Source: DATIHK01 sp035480775 (GTDB lineage: Bacteria; Patescibacteriota; WWE3; UBA101185; UBA10185). From it: a DNA stretch of 15,483 bases. Shown here piece after piece: positions 1 through 7,980 of the stretch. The DNA is taken from assembly GCA_035480775.1 (NCBI GenBank), contig DATIHK010000064.1, positions 1 through 15,483 on the forward strand. The letters run 5' to 3'. The position numbers were made by a program, and so were the translations under genes. Numbering within the stretch: position 1 is the stretch's first letter; the number at the start of each line of letters is the position of its first letter. The notes beneath the pieces are model-generated. The model was not told the origin of the DNA and ran no database searches. It was given only the letters and a program-made list of their open reading frames with translations.

Positions 1-2
1 CT

Positions 3-2243
3 CTTTCACTAGTAGCGCTTTTTCATGTGGCAGTAAATGTAGTGTGGCAAGTGCTCGATAAAGCTCCACCAACTTGGGATAGCGCCGGTCATTTAGGTTT
101 AAGCTTTTTATTCGCTGATCGAATTCCCGCTTTAATTAACGCCAACATAAAAATTGTGGATTTTTTGCAAATCTCCAACTATTACCCACCTTTAATACAT
201 ATAATCGGTGGATTTTTAATACTTTTTTTTGGAAGAAACTACTTTAGCGCGCTATTTTTAAGCACAGTATTTTTTGTGGTAGCCATTATTTATCTCTACG
301 AAGTAGTTTTAGTAAAATTTAATAATCAAAAACTCGCATTACTAACTGTACTCATCTTTTCGTTTTTTCCACATGTTTGGCAGCAGAGTAGAGAATTCCA
401 TCTAGATGTGCCGCTAGTTGCTTTTTTGTTGATGTCTTACTACCACTTGATAAAGTCAGATGCATTGCTTAATAAAAAGCATTCTTTACTATTTTTTGTT
501 TTCTTGGTGCTTACACAATTGACTAAATGGTATGGATTTGTCTTTTTGATTGTTCCTTTCTTTTATGAAGTAGTTTTGCAGTCGTATCGAAGGCGAGATT
601 TCTTTAGTAAAAGTAGATTACTAAACGTACTCAATGGCGTTATTTTAATCGGAGTATTTTGCTTTCCGTGGTACTTAGTTAATTACAAAAACATTATTAA
701 TACAGTAAAAATCACTTCGCAAGGTGAGCTAGGTGATCCGCAAAATGTTTTTAGTTTTGAAAGTCTTTTTGAGTATCTAAAGCTCCTTATTCCGCATCAA
801 ATAGGATTTTTATCTTTTGTCTTGGTGGTTATTTCTATGTATTTGCTGAATAGAAAGCGAGTAGCTTACAGATTTTATCTTTTTTACTCGGTATTGGTTC
901 CATATATAATATTTACGATCATTCAAAACAAAGATCTAAGATATATACTTCCTCTTACCCCAATGTTCGCCCTATATATTGCATTGATTTTTTGGCAATT
1001 TAACTTTAGGTTCAAAAAGGTCTTATTAGGACTTTTCTTTGCATATCTTTTGTTTATGTTTTTCTTTATGTCGCTTAATCAATACCAAAAATTGCCTGAT
1101 AAACTACTTCCGCTAGCTTACTTAATAGGTGGGCCTTATTATCAAGGTTGGTACTATACGCCCAATTTTTACTCTTATAATCCTTATGATTGGCGCGGAG
1201 ATGAAATAATTAGAGCTGTAGAATCTGACGCGGCTCAAGAACCTTTGATTCGCGGGCAATATAAAGTACTCGAATTATCTGATAACCAATATTACTCATT
1301 AGCTTCATTTGAAATGTATCGACGCCAAAATAATTTTGAAAATATGGAAATTGTAGTGCCGTATTTTCAATTTAATCCCTTTACTCCAACTGAATTACAA
1401 AACTATATGCAGAGTATTGAGTTTGCTTTAGTTCCAACCAACCCTGGGCCGTCTGGTCTTCGAAATATTGTTGTGCTAAACCAGTTAGTTGCGTATTTTA
1501 GATCTGATCAAAATCTTGATTTCACTAAAATTTCTTCATTTAAAATGCCCGACGGAAACACTCTTGATTTATATAAGCGGGTTAACTTTATCAATTACAA
1601 ATCTGCAAGTATCAGAGACGATAGTTTAAAGATTTATGTAGGTGGAATTTTATTTATCGACAGAAAACAAACCGGAGGATTGCAGTTTAAAGTGGATTTG
1701 TATGACACCAATGGCAAACTCCAAATAGTAGATGTAGTAGGAGGAGACGCTGAGCGTCGCATTTCACTTGTTGGAATGGATCGTTTCAAAATTGAGCTTC
1801 CGCTTGATCAACAAGATGTGCGCGATTTGCGAGGCTGGCAATTTAAAGATGGTGAATTTAAGCGAAGCACTTCGTATGATGCTATCGTCAAAGATTCTAA
1901 TAATGAGTTCACTTATAACTCAGCTATTATTTCTCCAAAATCTAAATCATATAGCTCTGAACCACCTGTAGTAAATGTAATGTATGCTGGAAAAAATATA
2001 AATATTAAGCTAAACGATTTAACTCAAAAATCTTTTATTGCTTTTGCTACAAAAGGTTGGGTTTGGAATAATGTTTGGCTATCTGCTGAAAACCCTGATA
2101 TATCAATTCCAACTGAAGACTTAGTTCAGCTAGAAGTTTCGCAGGGGAGTCAGTTGATTCAAGCATTTCCTGAAAACTGGGGCTTTTTTATATGTTATGA
2201 AGGAAAAGCTATTTGTTTTTATCCTATCTTCCCAGGCCTCTAA
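3..2243 (+). CDS. GT39/PMT-like polytopic membrane glycosyltransferase, 5' end cut off by the window
   Basis: The reading frame is open to the left edge (codons from base 3 read LSLVALFHV), so the gene starts upstream; the GTG at 27 is the first in-window start codon but is unlikely to be the real start. About ten hydrophobic helices fill the first half. The first extracytoplasmic loop carries PPTWDSAGHL (Asp codon at 78-80), the usual place of the acidic catalytic residue in GT-C enzymes of the GT39/PMT_2 type, and a later LDVPLV segment resembles the second acidic motif. GT-C enzymes use polyprenyl-phosphate sugars on the outer membrane face; that role is inferred from the fold. The last ~340 residues are soluble, probably extracytoplasmic, and end in a short Trp/Cys-rich segment. 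Base composition is AT-rich like most of the window. The sugar and acceptor cannot be told. Confidence 0.72.
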   Translation, partial: LSLVALFHVAVNVVWQVLDKAPPTWDSAGHLGLSFLFADRIPALINANIKIVDFLQISNYYPPLIHIIGGFLILFFGRNYFSALFLSTVFFVVAIIYLYEVVLVKFNNQKLALLTVLIFSFFPHVWQQSREFHLDVPLVAFLLMSYYHLIKSDALLNKKHSLLFFVFLVLTQLTKWYGFVFLIVPFFYEVVLQSYRRRDFFSKSRLLNVLNGVILIGVFCFPWYLVNYKNIINTVKITSQGELGDPQNVFSFESLFEYLKLLIPHQIGFLSFVLVVISMYLLNRKRVAYRFYLFYSVLVPYIIFTIIQNKDLRYILPLTPMFALYIALIFWQFNFRFKKVLLGLFFAYLLFMFFFMSLNQYQKLPDKLLPLAYLIGGPYYQGWYYTPNFYSYNPYDWRGDEIIRAVESDAAQEPLIRGQYKVLELSDNQYYSLASFEMYRRQNNFENMEIVVPYFQFNPFTPTELQNYMQSIEFALVPTNPGPSGLRNIVVLNQLVAYFRSDQNLDFTKISSFKMPDGNTLDLYKRVNFINYKSASIRDDSLKIYVGGILFIDRKQTGGLQFKVDLYDTNGKLQIVDVVGGDAERRISLVGMDRFKIELPLDQQDVRDLRGWQFKDGEFKRSTSYDAIVKDSNNEFTYNSAIISPKSKSYSSEPPVVNVMYAGKNINIKLNDLTQKSFIAFATKGWVWNNVWLSAENPDISIPTEDLVQLEVSQGSQLIQAFPENWGFFICYEGKAICFYPIFPGL

Positions 2244-2259
2244 TCACACCCTATAGCAG

Positions 2260-2288
2260 TTGATTTTAAGCACTTTTTGCGGTAAAAT
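2260..2288 (+). promoter_or_regulatory. Sigma-70-type promoter of the GC-rich secreted-protein gene
   Basis: TTGATT at 2260-2265 and TAAAAT at 2283-2288 are separated by exactly 17 bases. It lies between the stop of the upstream gene and the start at 2340, predicting a leader of about 45 bases. The -10 continues as TAAAATACGC, nearly the same as the -10 before the LysM/M23 gene. The promoter therefore looks native to this genome although the gene looks foreign. Confidence 0.65.
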
Positions 2289-2329
2289 ACGCATAGCAAC
2301 AACAATCCGATACCCCTTATAACACCCAC

Positions 2330-2334
2330 GGAGG
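2330..2334 (+). promoter_or_regulatory. Strong Shine-Dalgarno site GGAGG
   Basis: GGAGG ends five bases before the ATG at 2340 and fixes that start. Most other genes in the window show weak or no Shine-Dalgarno sequence; the comM homologue is the other clear exception. Confidence 0.75.
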
Positions 2335-2339
2335 TTTAG

Positions 2340-3455
2340 ATGAAACATCGAATTCTGTCTGTTGGATTGACGTTATTTGTCGTTTTGACGGCAGCGCTCG
2401 CAACCTTTGCGCCGGCCACCACAGTCAAGGCTGACTGGGCAACCCTGCCATTCCAGCATTGGCTTCTGACTGATGCACAGCAAGCCCGCCAGGTCGAGTT
2501 CGACAAGTTCATCGCCGGTCCGCAGGTCGTGCCCTCAGCCGACTTCACCTTCACTGTCCCCGCAAATGAGACTTTGATCGTGTTTGTGGGCAACGGCAAC
2601 TGCGCGGGCCATTCGATGAATTGGGAAGCGGGTACTCTGTTTGTGTACACTTCCGACTCCAGCAGCGTGTCCTGCAGCAATATCTCCGGGGCCACTTACG
2701 CCTACTACATGACAGGGGAAACCCCGAATGTTGAGGCGCTCGCCGGCTTGCCCTTGCTCGACAGCCAGCCCAATTGTGGGTATGACTGCATCAAGGTGCG
2801 GGTCTTTGCAGGGAGTCAGTGGCACGAGTTTCTGAGGAGTGATATGCTGTACGCCCCCTGGCCTAGCAATCCGCCCCCTGGATATATCGCTATTCCGCCT
2901 CACACCCCGACGGCGACGCTTACGCCCACGGCAACCAACACCTCCACGCCGACCAGCACGACTACGGCGACGGCCACACAGCACCCGGTACACCTGTTGT
3001 ACCTTCCGCTCATCGCTAAGGTTGTGTTGTCACCCGGACCTACGCCTGTGCCTTCGGCTACGCCTACAGCTGTTCCAGTGGAGCCCTACTTTGAGAACCA
3101 CTGTGGACCAGCTCCAGACGGCGTTATCGGCAACTACACCACCACCCACCCCGATATAAACCTCGTGGCTGGACTCTACGGAACGTACGTGACCATGGAC
3201 AGCGGCCTAATTACATCTGGCAGCGGCCACACGTTCACGGTTCCCTCAGGCGCGCGTGCTCTTGTTATTTCTCGGAGCAACCTGCACCTAAGCAACATTC
3301 ACATCGGCGGCAATGGCAACGCTCAAATCTGGAGCTGCAGTATTACCGCTGAAATGCCCGACTCACGTCGCCAAGAACTCACCGGCGCCTGGAGCGGGGA
3401 AGTTTGGGATGTCATGGTAGACGCCACCGGCGCTTTTGTAACCCACAAGCGCTAG
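2340..3455 (+). CDS. Secreted Thr/Pro-linker protein of Chloroflexi-like type, probably horizontally acquired
   Basis: No enzymatic family is recognised. The 371-residue product starts with a signal peptide (basic MKHR, hydrophobic core to about residue 25, then a small-residue ATTVKAD cleavage region). Residues ~40-180 form a Cys-containing extracellular region. Residues ~183-215 are a Thr/Pro/Ala-rich linker (repeats of TPTAT), followed by LLYLPLIAKV and a second Pro-rich stretch, then a C-terminal domain. A Thr/Pro tract followed by YLPLI/FLPLV-type words is characteristic of exported proteins of Chloroflexi (Anaerolineae, Roseiflexus and relatives); this is from memory, not a search. Codons are rich in G/C at third positions, unlike both AT-rich neighbours. 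The start is fixed by GGAGG. The two globular parts share FTVP (F71 and F299) and a later SCS (C112 and C333), suggesting a duplicated beta-rich domain. Likely role: surface adhesion or binding, which is inference only. Confidence 0.75.
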   Translation: MKHRILSVGLTLFVVLTAALATFAPATTVKADWATLPFQHWLLTDAQQARQVEFDKFIAGPQVVPSADFTFTVPANETLIVFVGNGNCAGHSMNWEAGTLFVYTSDSSSVSCSNISGATYAYYMTGETPNVEALAGLPLLDSQPNCGYDCIKVRVFAGSQWHEFLRSDMLYAPWPSNPPPGYIAIPPHTPTATLTPTATNTSTPTSTTTATATQHPVHLLYLPLIAKVVLSPGPTPVPSATPTAVPVEPYFENHCGPAPDGVIGNYTTTHPDINLVAGLYGTYVTMDSGLITSGSGHTFTVPSGARALVISRSNLHLSNIHIGGNGNAQIWSCSITAEMPDSRRQELTGAWSGEVWDVMVDATGAFVTHKR

Positions 3456-3473
3456 TTCGTCACCAAGTAACAC

Positions 3474-3536
3474 AGCCGGCCAAGAAGAAGGAGAGCCTAA
3501 AAAACTCACTAATACTTCTCTTGGCCGGCTTTTCGT
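3474..3536 (+). terminator. Intrinsic terminator after the GC-rich gene
   Basis: AGCCGGCCAAGA (from 3474) pairs perfectly with TCTTGGCCGGCT (ending 3530). The stem can extend by GAAG/CTTC with one bulged base and encloses a loop of about 24 bases. TTTTCGTTT follows. The second arm and T-tract lie inside the promoter region of the next gene, so terminator and promoter overlap. Confidence 0.75.
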
Positions 3537-3537
3537 T

Positions 3538-3543
3538 TATAAT
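3538..3543 (+). promoter_or_regulatory. Consensus -10 box of the AftD-like gene, leaderless arrangement
   Basis: TATAAT is followed by only six bases before the GTG at 3550, so a transcript starting at the normal distance would begin at or next to the start codon. There is no Shine-Dalgarno site. No good -35 is seen at 16-18 bases upstream (CTTCTC/TTCTCT); that stretch is the terminator arm. Confidence 0.55.
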
Positions 3544-3549
3544 CTAGAA

Positions 3550-6500
3550 GTGAAACAGAGAATTGCCCAACTCTTTAAGAATCATTTTTTGCTAATTCTG
3601 CTAATACTAATAGCCTTATACGTTTGCTACGCCAATTACACTCCAAACACTTTTTTAACAGGTTGGGATACTTTACACCCCGAATTTAATTTTCGAATAT
3701 ATTGGGCTCGTATTCTTGCTTCAGTTTGGCAAGAGCATCAAGGACTAGGGGATGTAAATACGCAAGCTCACGCTTCTGAAATTCCGCGCATTTTGATTTT
3801 GATGTACCTTAGTTTATTTCTCAAATTAAATCAGCTTCGCTACGCCTACGCTTTTTTGATGTTAATTTTAGGTCCGACTGGTGTTTACTTTTTTCTAAAA
3901 AAAATAGTTTTCATTAAGTATACAAATGCCGCATCTGATATAGGCGCTTTCGCTGGGGGACTTTTGTATCTCTTAAATCTGGGAACTCTACAGCAGTTTT
4001 ACGTTCCACTTGAAATGTTTTTGACCCATTTCGGCTATTTGGGATGGGTTTTTCTGTTTTCGACACTCTATTTTGAAAGTGGAAAAAAGAAGCACCTATT
4101 ACTGTTTATATTTATTACATTTTTGATGGCACCCCAAGCGCATACTTCGACGCTGTTTTATGCATATTTTCTGATCTTTACGGTCTATTTTAGTGTTCTA
4201 TTTTTATGCAATTTAAGATCAATACCTCTAAAAATCGCAGTGCAGAGATACTTTTTTATACTCGTCGGAACATTGATAATAAACAGTTTTTGGTTATTAC
4301 CAAATCTGTATTTTGTAGTAAATCACGGGCAAGAAATTCAGGCGGCAAAGATAACCCAGCTTTTTTCAGAAGAAGCGTTTTTACAAAATAAAGCCTTTGG
4401 TGATATAAGCGACGTTGCTATTCTTAAAAACTTTTTATTTAATTGGGGAGAGAATGTTGGTAATTTACAATATGGAAATCTTTTGGATGTTTGGATAAAT
4501 CATTTAGCAGATCCATATGTGTTATTGATAGGGTATTCGTTTTTCGTTGCTATAGTAATAGGAATAATAATTTCACTTTTGAAACGGGATAAATACGGAG
4601 CATCTGTTTTTTTTGTCTTTGGATTGTGTGTCTTCTTTTTGTTTAACGTAAATCCGCCTTTTGGGTTTTTATTCCAGCTTTTGCAAGATAAAGTACCTCT
4701 TTTTAAAGAAGCTCTTAGGTTTCCGTTTACTAAATTTTCAATACTTACAACTTTTGCTTACGCTGTGTTCTTTGGATATTTTTTTGCCAATTGTCTGCAA
4801 GCAGTTTCCAAAATAAATAAGCCAATTTTGAACACTTTAGTCAGCATTATGCTAGTTTCGGGAGTGTCGCTTTCGCTTATTTACTTTATGTTACCGGCGT
4901 TTAATGGTTACATGATCAGTCCTTCGATGCGGGTTAATATTCCACAAAGATATTTTGATATGTTTAGTTATCTAGATCATCAGAGTGACTATGGAAGAGT
5001 AGCAGAATTACCGATTCATACATTTTGGGGCTGGATTTACTACGATTGGGACCACACCAACAAAGTAGGCTATCAAGGAGCTGGATTTTTATGGTTTGGC
5101 ATCAAGCAGCCGCTTATGGATAGAGAATTTGACCGCTGGGGTTTGCGTAACGAACAATATTATCGAGAAATGAGCGCGGCTGTTTACTCTGAAAATATAA
5201 GCGAAGTCGAGAAAACATTAACTAAATACCAAATCAGATGGATTTTGTTTGACGAAAGTGTTATTGCTCCTGGAGCTGACCAGAAAATTTTGTTTTATCC
5301 GCAGATCGAAAATATTCTTAGTCGTTCCGCAAAAATCCGCCTTGAAAAAGACTTTGGTGAAGGATTAAAACTCTATAAATTTAGCCCTGACAAAGACTTT
5401 GCAATTCAACAACCTTACAGCAGTTACGGATTCGGCTCTGATAACTTTAAAGAAAATTACGATCCTGCATATGTTGAAAACAAACCTTATGTGGTAACAA
5501 AGGGAGCTTATCCACTAGTTGGAATTACCAATAATGATGAATCTCTAAAAACTAATTTTGTATCGTCGGATTCTCAAAATATTTATTTGAACGCTAATTT
5601 GGCTTCAAATACGACCTTCTCAGAGATTAAACCTTCTGCCGAAATCCCTTATTTATTTCAGGTTCAAACTTCTGATAATAAATACTCACTTCAATTTAGA
5701 GATGTATTTAATTTAAATACGCTATACACCAAAGACCTACCAGCTGATGTCAAAACCGATGAAGTATTAGATTTGAACAATAAACTTATTCCGCTTAGAT
5801 TTTCAAATACAGGATCTGTTCAAATAAATTCCCAACGCAACAATGTTGGAGAGTTGTTTAAGCAAACTGGTTCTGGTAGTGATAGTAATTTTTCACAATC
5901 TACTCTTGAAGCTTGTAACGAAGTAGGAGATAACAGTGCTTATGCTATAGAACATTTACCCAACGGAATAAAACTTTCGGCCCGAAATACCAATGCTTGC
6001 GTTACATATGCTTTAAAGGCGTTATTAGCTTCAGCAAAAGTTCTACCTGAGGTTATAAGTGTACATGTAGATGTGGCAGATCCAAGTACATCAGCGGTTT
6101 GTTTATTTGATAATCAAAGTGGACTATGTCTTAACGATACCAACTCTCAGAATTTTTTGGTAGATTTGCGCAAGTTTACCTTAGATAATCTATTTATCAG
6201 GTTTATTTCGCTAGGTAATGGACGTGAAAGTACAGTTTCAGTTTTTTCGAACTTAAGCATAGGTTACTTTAATAAAGACTCTGACGTTTCTTTTGATTTT
6301 CCGACAATAAGTAAAGTATATCTAAATAAGCCTTTGGCTATAGGTAAAGATCCTGACCTATCCAACAACATTACTAAGTTTAATCGACTTTCTGCAGTTT
6401 GCGATGGTTCAGATGATTTTGCAGGTGGAAGTATTACTGCATTAAACAACGATTATGTTAGATATAATTCTACGAGCAAAGCTGTTTGCGATTCTATTCA

Positions 6501-7074
6501 ATTTCCGCAATTACCCCATGATGCAGGTTATATAGTGCAAGTGCGCTCGCGTAATGTGAGTGGAATTCCTTTGCGTTTGTGCATTACTAATGAATACTCA
6601 AAACGTTGTGATGTTTATGTTTCTTTAGCAAATTCAAAAGATTTTATCGACCAGTTCTATGTTATTCCGACTTTAGACAGCAATCGGGGATACACTTTGA
6701 ACTTTAGCAATTTAACTTTTGGTGGAGAAACAAACGTCAATGATTTAGAATACCTTTCTGTTACTCCAATTCCACTAAAATATCTAACTAGCCTTGTTTC
6801 TGACGACTTTAAAGCTGCTGAGTCGCTACCGCTTATATTGTATGGGCAATCATACGAAAAGGGCTGGATTGCGCTCTGTGGCTTCTGGTTTTGTAACGCG
6901 CAGCACGTGATGGTCGACGGTTGGGCTAACGGTTGGGTGTTTAGTACCTCTGCGAGTGTCACTAACGTTCACATAGTCTTTTGGCCCGAGCTATTACAAG
7001 TAGTAGGAGAACTAATAGTTATATTGTTTGTGCTATTTGCCTTAAAGCTACCTGACGACACCCGTATACTATAA
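3550..7074 (+). CDS. Large GT-C-fold membrane protein, AftD/DUF3367-like glycosyltransferase
   Basis: The protein has 1174 residues. About eleven to twelve hydrophobic helices occupy residues 10-455, a soluble region spans ~460-1140, and a final membrane helix lies at about 1148-1166. The first external loop holds GWDTLHPEFNF (D40, E45), the acidic loop expected of GT-C glycosyltransferases, followed by a GDVNTQAH stretch. Size and layout resemble mycobacterial arabinofuranosyltransferase AftD (DUF3367), which extends cell-wall glycans from polyprenyl-linked donors. Homology is likely; the sugar is unknown, and arabinan is not implied. The soluble part contains two similar modules, each with four Cys: C789, C817, C851, C860 and C951, C980, C1011, C1020, each closing with FSNL (899-902 and 1052-1055). 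These are probably disulfide-stabilised carbohydrate-binding-like beta domains. The GTG start is chosen because the -10 lies immediately upstream and no other start is available nearby. Confidence 0.72.
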   Translation: MKQRIAQLFKNHFLLILLILIALYVCYANYTPNTFLTGWDTLHPEFNFRIYWARILASVWQEHQGLGDVNTQAHASEIPRILILMYLSLFLKLNQLRYAYAFLMLILGPTGVYFFLKKIVFIKYTNAASDIGAFAGGLLYLLNLGTLQQFYVPLEMFLTHFGYLGWVFLFSTLYFESGKKKHLLLFIFITFLMAPQAHTSTLFYAYFLIFTVYFSVLFLCNLRSIPLKIAVQRYFFILVGTLIINSFWLLPNLYFVVNHGQEIQAAKITQLFSEEAFLQNKAFGDISDVAILKNFLFNWGENVGNLQYGNLLDVWINHLADPYVLLIGYSFFVAIVIGIIISLLKRDKYGASVFFVFGLCVFFLFNVNPPFGFLFQLLQDKVPLFKEALRFPFTKFSILTTFAYAVFFGYFFANCLQAVSKINKPILNTLVSIMLVSGVSLSLIYFMLPAFNGYMISPSMRVNIPQRYFDMFSYLDHQSDYGRVAELPIHTFWGWIYYDWDHTNKVGYQGAGFLWFGIKQPLMDREFDRWGLRNEQYYREMSAAVYSENISEVEKTLTKYQIRWILFDESVIAPGADQKILFYPQIENILSRSAKIRLEKDFGEGLKLYKFSPDKDFAIQQPYSSYGFGSDNFKENYDPAYVENKPYVVTKGAYPLVGITNNDESLKTNFVSSDSQNIYLNANLASNTTFSEIKPSAEIPYLFQVQTSDNKYSLQFRDVFNLNTLYTKDLPADVKTDEVLDLNNKLIPLRFSNTGSVQINSQRNNVGELFKQTGSGSDSNFSQSTLEACNEVGDNSAYAIEHLPNGIKLSARNTNACVTYALKALLASAKVLPEVISVHVDVADPSTSAVCLFDNQSGLCLNDTNSQNFLVDLRKFTLDNLFIRFISLGNGRESTVSVFSNLSIGYFNKDSDVSFDFPTISKVYLNKPLAIGKDPDLSNNITKFNRLSAVCDGSDDFAGGSITALNNDYVRYNSTSKAVCDSIQFPQLPHDAGYIVQVRSRNVSGIPLRLCITNEYSKRCDVYVSLANSKDFIDQFYVIPTLDSNRGYTLNFSNLTFGGETNVNDLEYLSVTPIPLKYLTSLVSDDFKAAESLPLILYGQSYEKGWIALCGFWFCNAQHVMVDGWANGWVFSTSASVTNVHIVFWPELLQVVGELIVILFVLFALKLPDDTRIL

Positions 7075-7100
7075 GATCTTTGGGTACTGAGCCCATAGCC

Positions 7101-7129
7101 TTGACATCCCAGCTGCTATAAGTTATAAT
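7101..7129 (+). promoter_or_regulatory. Perfect-consensus promoter of the LPXTG protein gene
   Basis: TTGACA (7101-7106) and TATAAT (7124-7129) are separated by exactly 17 bases, matching the sigma-70 consensus in all twelve positions. This is the strongest promoter in the window and suggests high, constitutive expression. Predicted transcription start is about 7136, giving a leader of some 120 bases. Confidence 0.88.
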
Positions 7130-7136
7130 ACCTGAG

Positions 7137-7184
7137 TAAACGGTCGCAAGACCTTGTTTATGGCGCTGTTGCAACAACAACGCC
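7137..7184 (+). promoter_or_regulatory. Two adjacent hairpins at the 5' end of the LPXTG gene leader
   Basis: Hairpin 1 begins at the predicted transcript start. TAAAC (7137-7141) pairs with GTTTA (7156-7160), and GGTC pairs with GACC around a GCAA tetraloop, with a two-base bulge. Hairpin 2 pairs 7162-7171 with 7175-7184 (GGCG/CGCC base, one C-A mismatch, three-base loop). They could stack end to end. A 5'-stabilising structure or a regulatory leader are both possible; no known riboswitch is recognised. The rest of the leader to 7258 has only a weak CCCA/TGGG pairing. Confidence 0.5.
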
Positions 7185-7258
7185 TTGACTCGCCTGTAAT
7201 TATTTCCCTGCCAAAAATACATGTCCCACACTACTCTAGTTGGGGATATAAGAAGCAT

Positions 7259-7897
7259 ATGACTAAAACAAATGTTAAAAATTTAATAGTAGTGGCCTTA
7301 TCTGCTGGTGTCTTATTTGCCGCAGTCGGAACCACAAAAGCTTATGCTGATTGTGAATCCAACTATGGTGGCGGTGAGACTTGTAATAAAGAAAGATCTT
7401 TTACAATCTCTAAAAAAGTTAGAATTGCTAAAGATTCAGGCAGTGACAAGGAAAATGAATGGAAAGATAAAGTAACTGATGTTAATAAGGGTGATACTAT
7501 CGAATTTAGAATTACCGTTAAAAACACAGGAAACGCTTCAGCCAGTGATATGGAAATGATTGATAAGCTTCCTGAAGAGTTACAAAAGCTTGGTGGAAGT
7601 GGATTAACTGAAGAATGGGATGATTTTGGTAAAAACACAACCAAGACCTTCTACATTATCGTTCAAGTTAAAAACAGCGAATTCGACAATGCTAATTTTG
7701 ACAAGTGTGTAGTTAACAAAGCTACATTAAAGCATAAAGGTGACAAAGTAGGTTCAGATACAGCTACTGTATGTTACGGTAACGGTACACCTACCGAACT
7801 TCCTAAAACAGGAGGTCCAGCTATCGAGCTTACCTTGATTGGATTAGGATTAATCGGATTAGCAGTTCTTATTAAGAAAAGCAGACAATTAGCCTAA
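7259..7897 (+). CDS. Small secreted DUF11-like surface protein with LPKTG sortase signal
   Basis: With the ATG at 7259 the product has 212 residues. It has a signal peptide (MTKTNVKNL, hydrophobic core to about residue 24, then TTKAYAD) and one beta-sandwich domain. The domain motif KGDTIEFRITVKNTGNAS, followed by a LPEEL-like turn, matches the DUF11 conserved repeat. A complete cell-wall sorting signal ends the protein: LPKTG at 181-185, a hydrophobic helix, and KKSRQLA. The frame is open further upstream to a TTG near 7154, but that would put 35 non-signal residues before the signal peptide and would run through the leader hairpins. Only a weak AAGAAG precedes the ATG. Four Cys flank or lie in the domain (DCES, ETCN, DKCV, TVCY), possibly two disulfides. 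The downstream sortase is the obvious partner. It is probably an abundant wall-anchored or pilin-like protein; its function is unknown. Confidence 0.82.
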   Translation: MTKTNVKNLIVVALSAGVLFAAVGTTKAYADCESNYGGGETCNKERSFTISKKVRIAKDSGSDKENEWKDKVTDVNKGDTIEFRITVKNTGNASASDMEMIDKLPEELQKLGGSGLTEEWDDFGKNTTKTFYIIVQVKNSEFDNANFDKCVVNKATLKHKGDKVGSDTATVCYGNGTPTELPKTGGPAIELTLIGLGLIGLAVLIKKSRQLA

Positions 7898-7925
7898 CTT
7901 AATAAGCAGATAATTCATTCAATTG

Positions 7926-7955
7926 AAGCCTGCCCTTTGTGGGCAGGTTTCTTTT
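7926..7955 (+). terminator. Intrinsic terminator after the LPXTG protein gene
   Basis: CCTGCCC (7929-7935), loop TTTGT, GGGCAGG (7941-7947), then TTTCTTTT. Flanking AAG/TTT extends the stem. It makes the LPXTG gene a single-gene unit separate from the sortase. Confidence 0.9.
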
Positions 7956-7980
7956 GGGTCTTTGATAATTGGATGCAGAG

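Noticed and set aside
2535..2993. Arg/Gly-rich open frame of 152 codons on the minus strand, and similar frames at 2336-2695 (-) and 2839-3159 (+)
   Set aside because: They overlap the well-supported secreted-protein gene. Long alternative frames are expected in GC-rich coding sequence, and the translations are low-complexity Arg-rich without domain signal or ribosome-binding site.
2320..3473. TAACAC on both sides of the GC-rich gene (2320-2325 and 3468-3473) as a target-site duplication
   Set aside because: Six bases within flanks of this size are readily matched by chance, and there is no transposase or inverted terminal repeat.
7080..7095. TGGG/CCCA inverted repeat after the AftD-like gene as a terminator
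   Set aside because: Only four pairs, seven-base loop and no T-run.
7154..7258. N-terminal extension of the LPXTG protein starting at a TTG near 7154
   Set aside because: It would place 35 polar residues before a normal signal peptide and run through the leader hairpins; the ATG at 7259 gives a standard exported protein.
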